From NCBI GenBank assembly GCA_021927905.1, contig BLLK01000062.1, positions 2,294,001 through 2,358,000 of the forward strand: a DNA stretch of 64,000 nucleotides, in the 5' to 3' direction. The notes below the pieces were generated by a model. It was not told the origin of the DNA, did no database searches, and saw only the letters and a program-made list of their open reading frames with translations. The position numbers were made by a program, and so were the translations under genes. The stretch is from Chaetoceros tenuissimus. Lineage: Eukaryota > Bacillariophyta > Thalassiosirophyceae > Chaetocerotales > Chaetocerotaceae. Of the stretch, positions 30,348 to 40,673 are shown piece after piece. Positions within the stretch are counted from its first letter, which is position 1. Every line of letters begins with the position of its first letter.

Positions 30348-31191
30348 TCAAGGAGTTACTTGCTCTGGATTCCAATCATCATTTGAAAGGTGATCTATTT
30401 GACGATAATTGTCTCCAAGTCTTAGGTAATCACATCTTTTTGGATACAATAACATCAACAAAAAGTTATCTGGTGGAGCAAGTACTTTTCCTTCCTCATG
30501 TCTACCTCCAACTGGAACTTCTGCTTGTCCATCAAATGGATGACCAGGTTCCTTCCAATAGAATTGTTCGCGTGCTGGATCACTCATGTTTCCCCATTGT
30601 TCTTTTCTCGCTGTGATTAATTTTGAGTCAGTCTCATCACTTCCAACAAATTTTAAATCTCCCCGAATACGATACTGTTCACTGGACTTTGAAAACCACC
30701 ACACCATCTCACATGTAGATTTATCTCCATTGGATCCAGTGACTTCTCCATATTTACTAGATCTCTTATCAGTAATCATTTTCATAATATCTGTTTCTGC
30801 ACCTTCAACTTTTAAGAATCCCCGGAATACAACTGTTCTGCAACGTGGTTCAAGTGTTTCCGGATCCACAGCTTAAGACATGTTAGATTTTTGTCTCGAG
30901 AAAAAATGAGCAAATTTGTGTTTATTACAACTTACTTGCAATTTGGACGTAATTACCTCCACGAACTTTTCTTGATCTAGCTATAGAAGTTGTGATCTTT
31001 TCTCTCCATGAAGTAATGGATTCCGTAGAAGAAGAGGGCATATCTACATTGTCTTTGCCAATGTCAGTCAATCCTACTGAATCAGACATGTTGAGGTTTG
31101 TTACCAAGCTTCGTGAAAAAATGCGAGGGGGAGTGAATGCGAGCGCCGATTGAGAGAGAGACAAGCAAAGTACAGACAGACGTAGCAGCAT
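30348..31191 (-). CDS. Plastid-type pyridoxamine 5'-phosphate oxidase-like (Alr4036 family) FMN-binding protein
   Basis: Exons 31191-30936 and 30871-30348 give 259 residues. The splice joins NYVQIA to TVDPETLEPRCRTVVFRGFL, restoring a typical FMN-binding split-barrel start. Later blocks CEMVWWFSKSSEQYRIRGDL and NMSDPAREQFYWKEPGHPFD match the cyanobacterial Alr4036-type group within the PPOX fold. The enzyme activity of that group is uncertain, and it should not be assumed to make pyridoxal phosphate. The N-terminus is a textbook diatom plastid presequence: hydrophobic core (LLRLSVLCLSLSQSALA) followed by FTPPRIFSRS with F19 at the predicted cleavage site. A second Met (residue 35) starts the mature part. 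Confidence 0.82.
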
Positions 31192-31862
31192 ATCCGATTT
31201 TAGTAAATGAAGGTGCTATGTGCTGTTGCAAATTATGTATCGGATATATGTGTGTGGTGAAAAAGAAACAATGAATGACAAGCTGATGACTCTGCTACTA
31301 CCTACTGTTTGTCTACCTTTATTTGCTAAGTTAGCACGATTCAGCCCTGGTAGTACCTTGATTTTTTTCGCGCGCAAATAAGTACACTATCAACTGATAA
31401 GACTCAAAAAGTCGTAAGATTTTTATGAAAATACTTAAGCCCCCGATTTTGTGTAACACTTTTTTCACTCAAAAACAGTGTAAAATAGATATTTGGCTTC
31501 GTAGGGATGTAGTACTCATTCCGAAGTACATCCTAACGTTTTGATTTTTCCCAATCCGACAAGTACATCATGAGAAAAACGTGACACAAAATTTTGCTCA
31601 GCAAATAAAAGTAGACGCACAGTACTACATATGAAGAATGTTTAGGAGGGTTACTCATCTAAGTACGTACGAGTACTTGCAAAACTAAGACTGGCTCACT
31701 CATCTATTTCAGGAATGAAATATTTTTTAAATGTTCATTTGCATCTAAAGAAAGTGACCTTGATGATTTCAAAATAATGCAGCACCAAGATTATTATTTC
31801 ATTTTTTGATAAAACGTATAATCATCCCGAATGAATAGATTCCACTTGAATTTGTGTGAGTT
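31192..31862. other. Intergenic, 0.67 kb
   Basis: Between two leftward genes. Holds AAGTACGTACGAGTACTT (31661-31678), a near-palindrome sharing the GTACGTAC core found upstream of other genes here, and an imperfect inverted repeat near 31505-31535 (GGATGTA…TACATCC). GC-rich CGCGCGC occurs at 31369-31375. No coding frame or RNA gene. Confidence 0.35.
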
Positions 31863-32594
31863 TTAATCTATTTCTCCAAGTGTGCGTAGCTTTTCAATTG
31901 CCAGGAGAGACGCAAATGCTCCAATGCAATTCATCTCTCCTTTCCTAATCATTTCCATTATCTCTTCCACTGTCACACCTTTCACTATCTCAATTTCTTC
32001 TTCGTCATCTAATGGTCTTGGATTCTCAACATGTTCTGGATCAACGACAAGAAATGGAACAATCTCCGTCACTACATATTTGTCCATTGCAATTGAAGAA
32101 TCATCATCCAAAAGCCTGTACCATTCACCGCCACTCAGGTGGCATTCTTCTTCTAATTCCTGACGAGCTGCAAGATCAAAGCACGCACCATGTTTTTCCT
32201 CTTCTACGATACCAGCAGCTAATCCATATAAAATTTTATCAGAGCCCGGCATATATTCTCTTACAATAGTAGCAGTTTTTGTTTTACTATCCCATGCGAA
32301 AACTATTGATGCACCAACTCCTCGTTGATCAACAATCTGAAGGATATGTGAAAAAAAATTAGAGATCATACTTTCGTCCTTTATTACAAAACATCAATGT
32401 TGACTACTACTCACATCATAATCTACTTCTTTCCCATTAGGCATTCTGACAACACGACTGATTACAGATCGCCATCTGGAATATACAACCTTATCAGACA
32501 AGATAGTGTAACCACTCATGGAGAATGATTCATGCAGTTGTAATAGTAGAAATACTATACTCAAGATGAAGCCATTCATTCCAGCACGAAACAT
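31863..32594 (-). CDS. NUDIX hydrolase, ADP-sugar pyrophosphatase-like
   Basis: Exons 32594-32415 and 32336-31863 (phase 0) give 217 residues. The splice yields GKEVDYDIVDQRGVGASIVF. The NUDIX box is GIVEEEKHGACFDLAARQEL, EEEC, with the REUxEE-type metal-binding core as RQELEEE. The leading strands (NGKEVDYD, then ATIVREYMPGSDKILYGLAA) resemble ADP-ribose/ADP-glucose pyrophosphatases of plants and bacteria. The N-terminus has a hydrophobic segment (GFILSIVFLLLQLHESFS) with a possible cleavage before MSGYT, so entry into the secretory or plastid route is likely; the residue after the cleavage is not aromatic. Substrate cannot be fixed from sequence. It diverges from the sulfotransferase-like gene. 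Confidence 0.85.
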
Positions 32595-32958
32595 GATTTT
32601 ATCTTTAAATTTCTCGACTAATCCATTCGAATTCCAAATTTCAGTTCTGGATTATATATAACCCAAAGAACTTGGTAAATACATATATTTTTAATGTATG
32701 GTGATATTATACTGTGTGCTGATAATAGATACCCCCAACACACCACACTATGGATTGTCATTGGAACAGAAATGAGTTAGTCAGTTCGAAATTACTGATA
32801 ATTATACTAAATTAGAACTATCTGGCGAGACTTTTTCCAAATTTATGTCCGAACAACAATTTGATACAACATAATCATGCAATTACTCTCAATCCTGCAT
32901 ATGGTAGCCATATCAACATCATATCCAACAGTGATCCCGTAATTACCAAAGAAACAAA
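32595..32958. promoter_or_regulatory. Divergent promoter, NUDIX / sulfotransferase-like
   Basis: 364 nt of AT-rich sequence with TATATATAA-like strings (32652-32660, 32684-32696). No other element is recognised. Confidence 0.3.
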
Positions 32959-34037
32959 ATGACCAAGTCGTCATTTCTTCTTTGTCTCCTTTCCTTAGTT
33001 TTACTCGCCAGCGTAGTGGTGATTTCCAAAATTGTGGACGTACAGATACATTTTCATAAAGAAGCACTTCCAAAGAAAATCCAAAACATACGAGTACCAA
33101 GTTTGCGTAATGATAGACCTGACAATCCCATCATAGAAGAAGATATACTTCTTCTATCGAAAGGAGCGAATAACACAAATGATTACAGCTGGGCAGAAAC
33201 TGAATTCCGCAACGCTGGGCTCAATATAAGTGCATCAAACCTCAAGAACTTGCCTACGAATGAAGAAATCAAAAACCTTTTGGGAGACAAAAGTATTATG
33301 GTGAATAAAGATAGCAAGCAATGCCTGAACTTTCAGAACAATGTACCCAAGGAAAAACGTTGGATTGGAGTATCTGGACTTTTCAATACTGGAACTAACT
33401 TATTTTACAAGTTGCTTGAAAAGAATTGTGACCTTCCGGACTCTAAATTGGGTAAACCAGTCAGATGGCAAGTGCCATGGGGAAAGCATACTTATGCGCA
33501 CACATCTAGGAATCATACTGCACGTTACTACGAGCATTTAAATAAAGATAATGGCTTAGCTATCGTGATAGTTCGTGACCCATTCACGTGGAGTTTGAGC
33601 ATGTGCAAGAATCCATATGTTGTCAAGTGGAAATATACTCAGGAGAATTGTCCCAACCTTCGAGAAAGTGTACCGACTTGGGGACCTCACAAAAATCTTT
33701 TATACTTTTATAATGATTGGTACAAGAAATATACCAAACAGTTTCCATATCCTCATGTAATCATACGATTAGAGGACTTGACTATTAGACCAAAAGAAAC
33801 AATCGAAAACATTTGTGAATGTGGTGGAGGCCGAATGCGCTCAGATTCCAATACATGACTGGAAGCGCTAAAGGTGGCGTTGCTATGGGCCACAAAAGTA
33901 CAACTGGAATGGAGACTGCATGGCAACAGGTCATGAAGAAAGAGAAATATAGAGGATTTTCTTCTCAAGACTATGACATTGCAAGAGAATCTTTGGATAT
34001 GGAATTGATGGATATGTTTGGCTATCGAATAGACTGA
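32959..34037 (+). CDS. Sulfotransferase-like type II membrane protein, interrupted by a frame break
   Basis: The first frame (32959-33858) starts with a membrane anchor (FLLCLLSLVLLASVVVIS) and a stem region. Then come a sulfotransferase-like nucleotide loop (GVSGLFNTGTNLFYKLLEKN) and a 3'-phosphate motif (IVIVRDPFTWSLSMCKNPY), with RLEDLTIRPKETIENICEC near its end. The family pattern then continues in another frame (to 34037: RPNALRFQYMTGSAKGGVAM, GHKSTTGMETAWQQVMKKEK, MDLFGYRID-like end). The switch lies near 33820-33835. No GT-AG intron of any size fixes it. Together the parts make one ~359-residue protein. Either the assembly has a one-base error here, or the gene is a recent pseudogene or allele. 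Expected role: a Golgi sulfotransferase acting on glycans or lipids. The substrate is unknown. Confidence 0.7.
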
Positions 34038-34129
34038 ATTTAAGAACGTAATTGATTCAGTAAGTAGCATCTAAATACGATATGATGCCTTTTGTATATA
34101 TAAAGATACTTTTTATCATAAAAATAACC

Positions 34130-35815
34130 TTAGTCAAGCATCTTGGACATGTATGGGCCGTCGAGGACGAACCCCATTTTTCTATAGTAATGTCTTGTTC
34201 CAACACCTGAAATTACAAGTAATTTCTGACTTCCATGTTCTTCTCTTGCAATTCTCTCTGCTTCTTCCATCAACAACATACCGAAACCTTGATGTTGGAA
34301 CTTGACAGGATCTCTTGCAGATACTGCAACAGCAGAACCATACACATGAAGTTCACGAATAATAGAAGATGGAACTTCTGTGATCTCTGGACGAAACGCT
34401 ACATCACTAGCTTTTCTTAGTCTCAGAAGTCCAATCAGAATATCTTTCTCTGGGTCTTCATATGAAAGGAAAGTTTCCCATCCTCCATTTGCACAGTAGT
34501 CTCGTCTCAATAGTTCAACACTCTCTGGGTTTACTTGCTCATGAATTTGCTTCATTCCAACTTCTCTCATACGAATATCCTTACATGGTAAATCTAAATC
34601 CTTCATTCTAGCAAGTGCTAACTGTCTCAAGTTACCATGCTCTACTCCAGAACTCACCAATGGCATAGGAATATCACGCTGAATTCTATATACTCTTGTC
34701 CATGGTGGAACCATTGCCATAACAGCAGCAACTAATTCTACAAGCTGCTCTGGTGTATAGTTTCGATACCTTCCAGTTTTCCAAAGCTCGTATAGACCAG
34801 TTCCACGAATTACTAGCGTAGGATAAAGTTTCAATCCATCCGAGCGAAACATTGGGTTCTCAAAATATTCTTTAAACCCTTCAAGATCACGATCTAGGCC
34901 TGTGTTGGGCAAATCAGGCATCATATGTGTGACAACTTTGAACCCACAGTCCTTTGCTAAATGGAAGGAATTACACACTGCAGCTACTGTATGCCCACGA
35001 TTCGTTTCTCTTGCAACAGACTCAAAAATAGACTGCACACCAATTTCAATTCTTGTACATCCATACGACAACATCTCATCAAGATGAGGTTTTAGACAGT
35101 AGTCAGGACGAGTCTCAATAGTGATTCCTATACATTTTGTTGTAGATTGTTCCGAATACGCAATTGCTTCTTCGACTGAATGTGAATGATGTCCAGACAA
35201 AGCATCATGTAGACTTCTTATGAAAAAATCTTTGTAAGATTTATCCAAACTCATAAATGTTCCTCCCATCACAATATACTCTACTTTATCAACTTCATGA
35301 CCAATACCTCTCAATTGTGCAACTCGACCTTTTGCTTGACTGTAGGGATCATATCTAGCCCGAATAGCACGCATACTAGTAGGTTCATATCCTGTATAAG
35401 CCTGAGTAGAGTATTCAAAGTCAGAATCAGGACCTCCAGGACAATATACACATACATGTCCATTAGTATAATTAATATGTGGACACCGATGAGGTTTACT
35501 CATGACAGCCACTACTGCAACTCCAGATGCAGTACGCACTGGCTTCGACTTTAGATATGGCAAAAGCTGATTTCTATGTGAAATTGGAATCGACTGAAGG
35601 ATATCAGATAATCTTGGAATTCCTTGAATTTTGTATTTCTTTGCTGCTTGAGATTTAAGTTTACTGAGATTTAGTGTATCTCCTGTATCGTAAGCTTTCA
35701 TGAGTGATGTTACAATATAGGAAATCGCCAGGGTATAAGCTTCTGCTGGATCCATCGGGATAGCTGGTCCACTATCCTCATCCCCGGCCCCTTTCTTTTT
35801 ATTTCGAGGAGCCAT
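34130..35815 (-). CDS. ELP3: Elongator complex catalytic subunit ELP3
   Basis: Single exon, 561 residues, near-identical in layout to human ELP3 (547). The radical-SAM part has the cysteine cluster [58 protein letters not shown], and [12 protein letters not shown]. The C-terminal acetyltransferase part has [40 protein letters not shown] and [23 protein letters not shown]3 installs the carboxymethyl group at wobble uridine 34 of tRNAs. The N-terminus is basic ([14 protein letters not shown]) with no signal peptide, so this is the cytosolic enzyme. It lies head to head with fibrillarin and tail to tail with the sulfotransferase-like gene. Confidence 0.97.
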   Translation of the reverse strand: MAPRNKKKGAGDEDSGPAIPMDPAEAYTLAISYIVTSLMKAYDTGDTLNLSKLKSQAAKKYKIQGIPRLSDILQSIPISHRNQLLPYLKSKPVRTASGVAVVAVMSKPHRCPHINYTNGHVCVYCPGGPDSDFEYSTQAYTGYEPTSMRAIRARYDPYSQAKGRVAQLRGIGHEVDKVEYIVMGGTFMSLDKSYKDFFIRSLHDALSGHHSHSVEEAIAYSEQSTTKCIGITIETRPDYCLKPHLDEMLSYGCTRIEIGVQSIFESVARETNRGHTVAAVCNSFHLAKDCGFKVVTHMMPDLPNTGLDRDLEGFKEYFENPMFRSDGLKLYPTLVIRGTGLYELWKTGRYRNYTPEQLVELVAAVMAMVPPWTRVYRIQRDIPMPLVSSGVEHGNLRQLALARMKDLDLPCKDIRMREVGMKQIHEQVNPESVELLRRDYCANGGWETFLSYEDPEKDILIGLLRLRKASDVAFRPEITEVPSSIIRELHVYGSAVAVSARDPVKFQHQGFGMLLMEEAERIAREEHGSQKLLVISGVGTRHYYRKMGFVLDGPYMSKMLD

Positions 35816-36149
35816 CTAGATGTATATATAACTTAGTTGCCTTTTTGTATTTAAGAAAAAACACTCCAAGTTTTTACAACTGCGAATACAACAATACAAC
35901 ATCAAAATAGAACTTCCCAATATTTCAACTGTGGCATGAATGATGAGCAACATGAGTAGTACAATAAGTACATACGTCAACATTTTGGCGCGAAAATAGA
36001 TGATCAAAGACCCATCTGAAGCCACTCATTTTCCTTTTCCTTTTTTCTTGGTAGCTCCCTCATCCATCCAACATGAGAGACATCCAAACGAGACACCATT
36101 TTGTGTTGATATCTATAAAATTTACAATTAATCCACTGAATAAATAAAT
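35816..36149. promoter_or_regulatory. Divergent promoter, ELP3 / fibrillarin
   Basis: 334 nt shared by two RNA-modification genes. AT-rich at both ends, with a more mixed core (35980-36060) that includes GGCGCG at 35987-35992. No specific element can be named. Confidence 0.35.
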
Positions 36150-37344
36150 ATGGCATTCGGAGGAAGATCCCCAGCAGGAAGAGGTAGAGGAGGAGGAAGA
36201 GGCCGTGGAGGCGGAAGGTAAATATCTTTTGGCTTCATTGTTTACAATTACCATCGGAACAAGATTGCTCACTTTTTTTTTCTTTCTTACAGAGGCGGAG
36301 GCCGTGGTGGAGGAAGAGGTGGAGGCCGCGGAGGAGGAAGGTATGTTAGAGATTAAAATCTACAATGTAGAAATATATTCATTTTATTTATCCAGGTATG
36401 CTCAATTGCATCTATTTTTCTCACGAACGAATCACAGAGGCGGTGGACGTGGTGGAGGAAGAGGCGGAGGCCGTGGAGGAGGAAGAGGTGGAGGCCGTGG
36501 AGGAGGAATGAAAGGAGGCGCTAAGGTTATTGTAGAGCCTCATCGCCACGAAGGAATCTTTGTTGCTCGTGGAAAGGAGGATGCTCTCGTGACTCTTAAT
36601 AGCACTCCTGGTGTTTCTGTATACGGAGAGAAAAGAATCAGTGTAGATGGACCACCTGGTCCAGATGGAAACACTACCAAGGTAGAATACCGTGTATGGA
36701 ACCCTTTCAGATCCAAGAGTAAGTCCATAGTTTGATGTGATGGACAAGTCGTACTTTTTTAACTGCTTCGAACAAGAGCTGACATCACCCTTTTCTTTTC
36801 TATAGTTGCTGCAGCAGTGCTTGGAGGAGTTGATAATATCTGGATCAAACCAGGTTCCAAGGTACTTTACATCGGAGCAGCTGCTGGAACATCTGTCTCC
36901 CACGTTTCAGATATCGTAGGACCAAGTGGAATGGTATATGGAGTTGAATTTTCTCATCGTCCAGGACGTGACCTCATCAACGTAGCAAAGGCACGTACCA
37001 ATGTAATTCCAATCATCGAGGATGCAAGACATCCACTTAAATACAGAATGCTTGTTGGTATGGTTGATTGTGTTTTTGCTGATGTTGCACAGCCTGATCA
37101 AGCGAGAATTGTTGCTCTTAATAGTCATTACTTTTTGAAGAATGGTGGACATGCTGTAATTGCAATCAAGGCATCTTGTATTGATAGTACCGCGGCACCA
37201 GAGGCTGTATTTAGACGTGAAATTAGCAAACTCCAATCAGAGAATTTCAAGCCACTTGAACAATTGACTCTTGAACCTTATGAGAGAGATCACGCTGTTG
37301 TAATTGCCCAATACAGGCCTACTAAGAAAAAGGGCAAACAGTAA
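36150..37344 (+). CDS. NOP1: Fibrillarin (box C/D snoRNP 2'-O-methyltransferase)
   Basis: Four exons (36150-36217, 36293-36340, 36438-36718, 36806-37344) give 311 residues. The N-terminal GAR domain is nearly pure RGG/RGGG repeats. The methyltransferase part has [40 protein letters not shown], the SAM-binding [60 protein letters not shown] and [13 protein letters not shown]. Fibrillarin methylates rRNA ribose in the nucleolus. Introns 1 and 2 both fall in phase 2 inside the same GGA AG|A GGC repeat. Exon 2 is only 48 nt, encodes 16 GAR residues, and could be skipped without changing frame. The third splice (SK|IAAA) restores the conserved sequence exactly. Confidence 0.96.
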
Positions 37345-37748
37345 GCAAGGTATGAATCAAATTATACCTCTCTTCTTTCTAAAAAAGAAGATAACATATT
37401 ACTCAAGAAACTACTGTACTTGCATACGACCCGGGGAAATGAATGAAGCGTTGACTGTGGTTTAATTATATATCTGTAACACAATAATTTAACAAAAAAA
37501 GCTACTACCACCGTTATTTCTCGTTACAAAGTCAGTAACATTTGAATACAAACTCTACTCAATCATTCTCCAAGAGTAATTTTTCGTTGAAGAAACCGAT
37601 TAGCATAGAGAGAGGTTGACATGGTTACTTACGGCGTTAGTTTGATTTACGTATGCCTCTACTTATGATTTTGACCTTTCATTATTATTTTTATTACATT
37701 CTTACTTTTGTATATCAACCCTTTGTCAACACAGTGGATTGGCGGGAT
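37345..37748. other. Convergent 3' region, fibrillarin / Cas1p-domain gene
   Basis: 404 nt of AT-rich spacer between two convergent genes. A 65-codon frame at 37653-37850 overlaps the neighbouring gene antisense and looks accidental. No RNA gene is recognised. Confidence 0.3.
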
Positions 37749-39224
37749 TTAACTCATTTCACCTTTCATAATAGGTTTCGTCATTTCTGTTCCATCTTCA
37801 ATATCCTTTGCAACCTCGCCCTTCATATTTCTTTTCAAAACGATAACTAAGTCAGTCACTGTAGTTTGTGTAGTGACTGTTACCTTTCTAGCAAGTACAG
37901 CAACAGATACAAAAATAGTTCCACAAAGAAGCATGTTAAGTGACTTAACAACAATATGACCATCTGGACCGCTTCCTGGAATGACAATAGGAATATGTTG
38001 TACAGAATGATTCATAAATAAGTGAAATTGAAGAACGTAAGTCTCAAGCGTATTTCTTCCCAAAAACTCGAGGAATGTTGAATGGCACTCAGTGAGATAT
38101 TTGCTAGAGTTACGAATCATCAACCAGCCCACCAATGCAAGGATGAAAACGTATGGGTGAACTGGGTTGTATACAAATTTGTCTCCAAGGTATCCGAAAC
38201 CAAAATACCAGAGACTGATAAGTCCAGCCCCTACAAATCTCTGAGTCCACGCAACTCCAGTCTTGTGTTCACCTCCATAAGCCCAAGACATGTACTCAGA
38301 TAATTTCTTCATAAGAGCACCGCAAACGATTCCAATCCAAGCACTGTACTTATCAGCTTGGAAACGGAAATGAATTTCTTTGGAGAAAATCAACAAGAAG
38401 TCAACAGCCTTGGTCTCGTAAAATCCAATGTGTACGAGAAGGGAGATCAAAATTGCAGCGATTCTACTCTTCCAGTAAGACATGCCACATTTTTCTTCAA
38501 GTTTGATCGCTACCCAGCATGTGACGAGAGTCATGAAGAAACCCTCGGTATGAAGAGGTACAACATAGTAAAGGTCTAAACTGACTCCGGTTGCAAGGCT
38601 GAGAAGAATAGGGAAGTAATTAATTCTGATGACCATACTTACAACTCTTTCCAAGCTGAAATCCTTCTTTTTATCAAAATAAAGAAAGTTTCCGAAACCA
38701 GTCATCCTTAGAGATTAATCGTGTCATTAGAAATAATATCAAATGAAAGTTGTAAGAAACTACAATGGAACTTACCATACGTAGGAACTGACAAAGACAC
38801 GAATCCAGTTATATGCTGACCATGCTCTGTAGTAATGGTACATAATAAACGCAAACTGCATCCATCCTTTCCACTCTTCAGTCTGCGGTCTCGACAACAG
38901 AGTGACCCTGGTAGAAGTAGGATCACGAGGTGGAGTATGAGTCCAAGTCGCAATAGCAGCAACACCAAGAACAACATGCCCTAACCAAAATAGGGTCATG
39001 TTATGATTATCATTACGAGGATATGATGGCTCCCATCTATCACCAAGATATGCAATCAAAAGAATTGCAGCAACCTTGAGCTGAGCCATAACACACTCTT
39101 TTCCTCCTTTCCACCCTACTAGAATGCCATTGTTATTTTCTTTCATGTCAGATGCGTCCGATGTGTTCATTTCCAGCGGTGTAAGACTACGAATCAAAGG
39201 TTTATTCTTTGCTCTTCGTTGCAT
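37749..39224 (-). CDS. Cas1p-type multi-pass O-acyltransferase (CASD1/RWA family) without SGNH domain
   Basis: Exons 39224-38776 and 38706-37749 give 468 residues. The splice joins SYVW to MTGFGNFLYFDKKKDFSLER, matching the CASD1 junction region (…AYLFQTGYGHFSYF…). TEEWKGWMQFAFIMYHYYRA, RNTLETYVLQFHLFM and about ten membrane segments mark the Cas1p acyltransferase domain, which moves acetyl groups across Golgi membranes onto sialic acid, xylan or capsular sugars. The N-terminal luminal SGNH domain of CASD1 is missing, as in plant RWA proteins. An in-frame TAG lies at 39276-39278, and the first ATG after it is at 39224. A further 5' exon cannot be excluded. A basic Arg/Lys stretch opens the protein. 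Confidence 0.85.
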
Positions 39225-39641
39225 ATAAACCTTTAATTTGCGGTCAATTACTCGAACTTGTAGAGACCACAAACACTACGGTTGTGATATTTTCTAATTC
39301 ACATGGAAAAACAACGAAAAAGACTGTAGCTTGCAGCAGAAAGACCCAAGAAGAAGACCGTTGGATTCGATTCCCCCGACTTAACGTCTAACGTCACAGA
39401 CGTTAAGTTACAAAATCGGTACCTGCGAAGTTGAATAAAAAATTAATACCTATTGCATACATAGAAGCAAGCGCAGAAAATTGTTTATTTACTAAATTGT
39501 GGCTGGAATAATTACTGTTTTCAATGATTCTTCAATTCTGGGTTGATGAGGTGCTCCTATTTTAGCAATTTATTTAATCATCAAGCATCAAGATATCTTT
39601 GTTCATATGCTTTATTTTTTCATAGCGCTTCTCCTTAGTAA
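39225..39641. promoter_or_regulatory. Upstream region of Cas1p-domain gene with 11-bp inverted repeat
   Basis: 417 nt between two leftward genes. A perfect inverted repeat has arms at 39379-39389 (ACTTAACGTCT) and 39398-39408, separated by 8 nt (AACGTCAC). The loop contains a TGACGT half site. It lies about 155 nt upstream of the assigned start, so it may be a bZIP-type operator or a leader hairpin. Confidence 0.4.
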
Positions 39642-40301
39642 TTACATAGGTGGAGGGTTTTGTCCATAAAACTGAGTAAAGTCAACCTTATCAAGATCCA
39701 CAACACCATTCAACATTGGATTGTTAAAACGATTCAACAAGTACAGGAAGCCTAAGAAGAACCAAATTGCTGAATCTTTCCAGAACTTTGGATCTGAAAA
39801 TAGTTCAGGTAATCTATCAATAGCTCCATCTGGATCAATTTGATCCAGTAGTGCGTTTGGAATTATATCTTCAAACTCATCGTCATCGTCGTCATATTCA
39901 TCGTCATCATCTTCATCTTCATCCTCTTCATCAAACAAATCATCGTCATCAAATTTTATTTCATCGTAGTCTTGATCATACTTCTTTGTTCGGGTCGAAG
40001 AACTTGAACTCTCTGTTCTTCTACTTGAAACCTCTTCTTCGTAATCATCTACAAATCGACCTCTACGTCTTCGTACTCTTGCATATTGGTATTCATCCTC
40101 ATTATCTTCATCATCATAGTCTGATATCTTTCTACTCATTTCCAAAAGAGAAACAAACTTTGAAGATGGCAAATTGGCCTGCAGTAAACCATTATTTGAA
40201 TGGGATTTGGTGACGATTGGGGCAATGGAAAAGCTCAAAGTGCATTCCAATAATGTGATATAGATTGTAACTATGAGAAGTTTCGACGGTTGTTTCCTCA
40301 T
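39642..40301 (-). CDS. Acidic single-pass membrane protein with plastid-type presequence
   Basis: Single exon, 219 residues, no family recognised. The signal core (KLLIVTIYITLLECTLS) is followed by FSIAPIVTKS, with F24 at +1, so plastid import is likely. Residues ~58-150 are a charged, disordered stretch: Arg-rich VRRRRGRF and then a long Asp/Glu run (about 117-145). The C-terminal ~70 residues look folded and conserved (NALLDQIDPDGAIDRLPELF, SDPKFWKDSAIWFFLGFLYL, LNRFNNPMLNGVVDLDKVDF) with one membrane helix. The arrangement suggests a thylakoid or envelope protein with an exposed acidic tail that could bind a basic partner or cations. The function is unknown. Divergent from the RRM-like gene. 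Confidence 0.65.
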   Translation of the reverse strand: MRKQPSKLLIVTIYITLLECTLSFSIAPIVTKSHSNNGLLQANLPSSKFVSLLEMSRKISDYDDEDNEDEYQYARVRRRRGRFVDDYEEEVSSRRTESSSSSTRTKKYDQDYDEIKFDDDDLFDEEDEDEDDDDEYDDDDDEFEDIIPNALLDQIDPDGAIDRLPELFSDPKFWKDSAIWFFLGFLYLLNRFNNPMLNGVVDLDKVDFTQFYGQNPPPM

Positions 40302-40673
40302 ACTTAGATTCTTAATATTCTTCTGTCTAATAATAAATGTAGTTTTGCTCCAACTAGATGGAGAAGATACGTATTGTCAATCTCAGTAAAAGTATGGAGT
40401 AGAGGAAATCATTGAAGTTTCTATTCCAAATGTAACCTAACTAACAAAAAAGAGGAAATTGGTGGATGCAATGTTTATGTTGTTGAAGCGTGTCAAAGAC
40501 ACAAGAAGAGACACAGAAGGGAAAGAAAGAAAAAGCTTTGCTGGATAGCCAATCAAAATACCCTATTTTGTTTCCTTTGTTCATTATTGTTCACTGTCTA
40601 CTTTTTCTTCAATTCTTCATACTTCTTTGGTAACTTCGAAAAGGATAACATTATATAGGAAAGTAGCTAGAGG
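40302..40673. promoter_or_regulatory. Divergent promoter
   Basis: 372 nt between the acidic plastid-type protein gene and the RRM-like gene. A purine-rich section (40500-40535, AAGAAGAGACACAGAAGGGA-like) is the only visible feature. Confidence 0.3.

Noticed and set aside
31505-31535. Imperfect hairpin GGATGTA…TACATCC as an RNA gene
   Set aside because: Short stem with a bulge and nothing around it to suggest transcription.
33815-33850. Mini-intron to explain the sulfotransferase frame change
   Set aside because: The possible GT-AG pairs are 21 or 24 nt long and keep the wrong frame, so they do not solve it.
36205-36735. 176-codon frame across fibrillarin
   Set aside because: It is exon 3 read together with retained intron sequence. 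The spliced model restores the family exactly.
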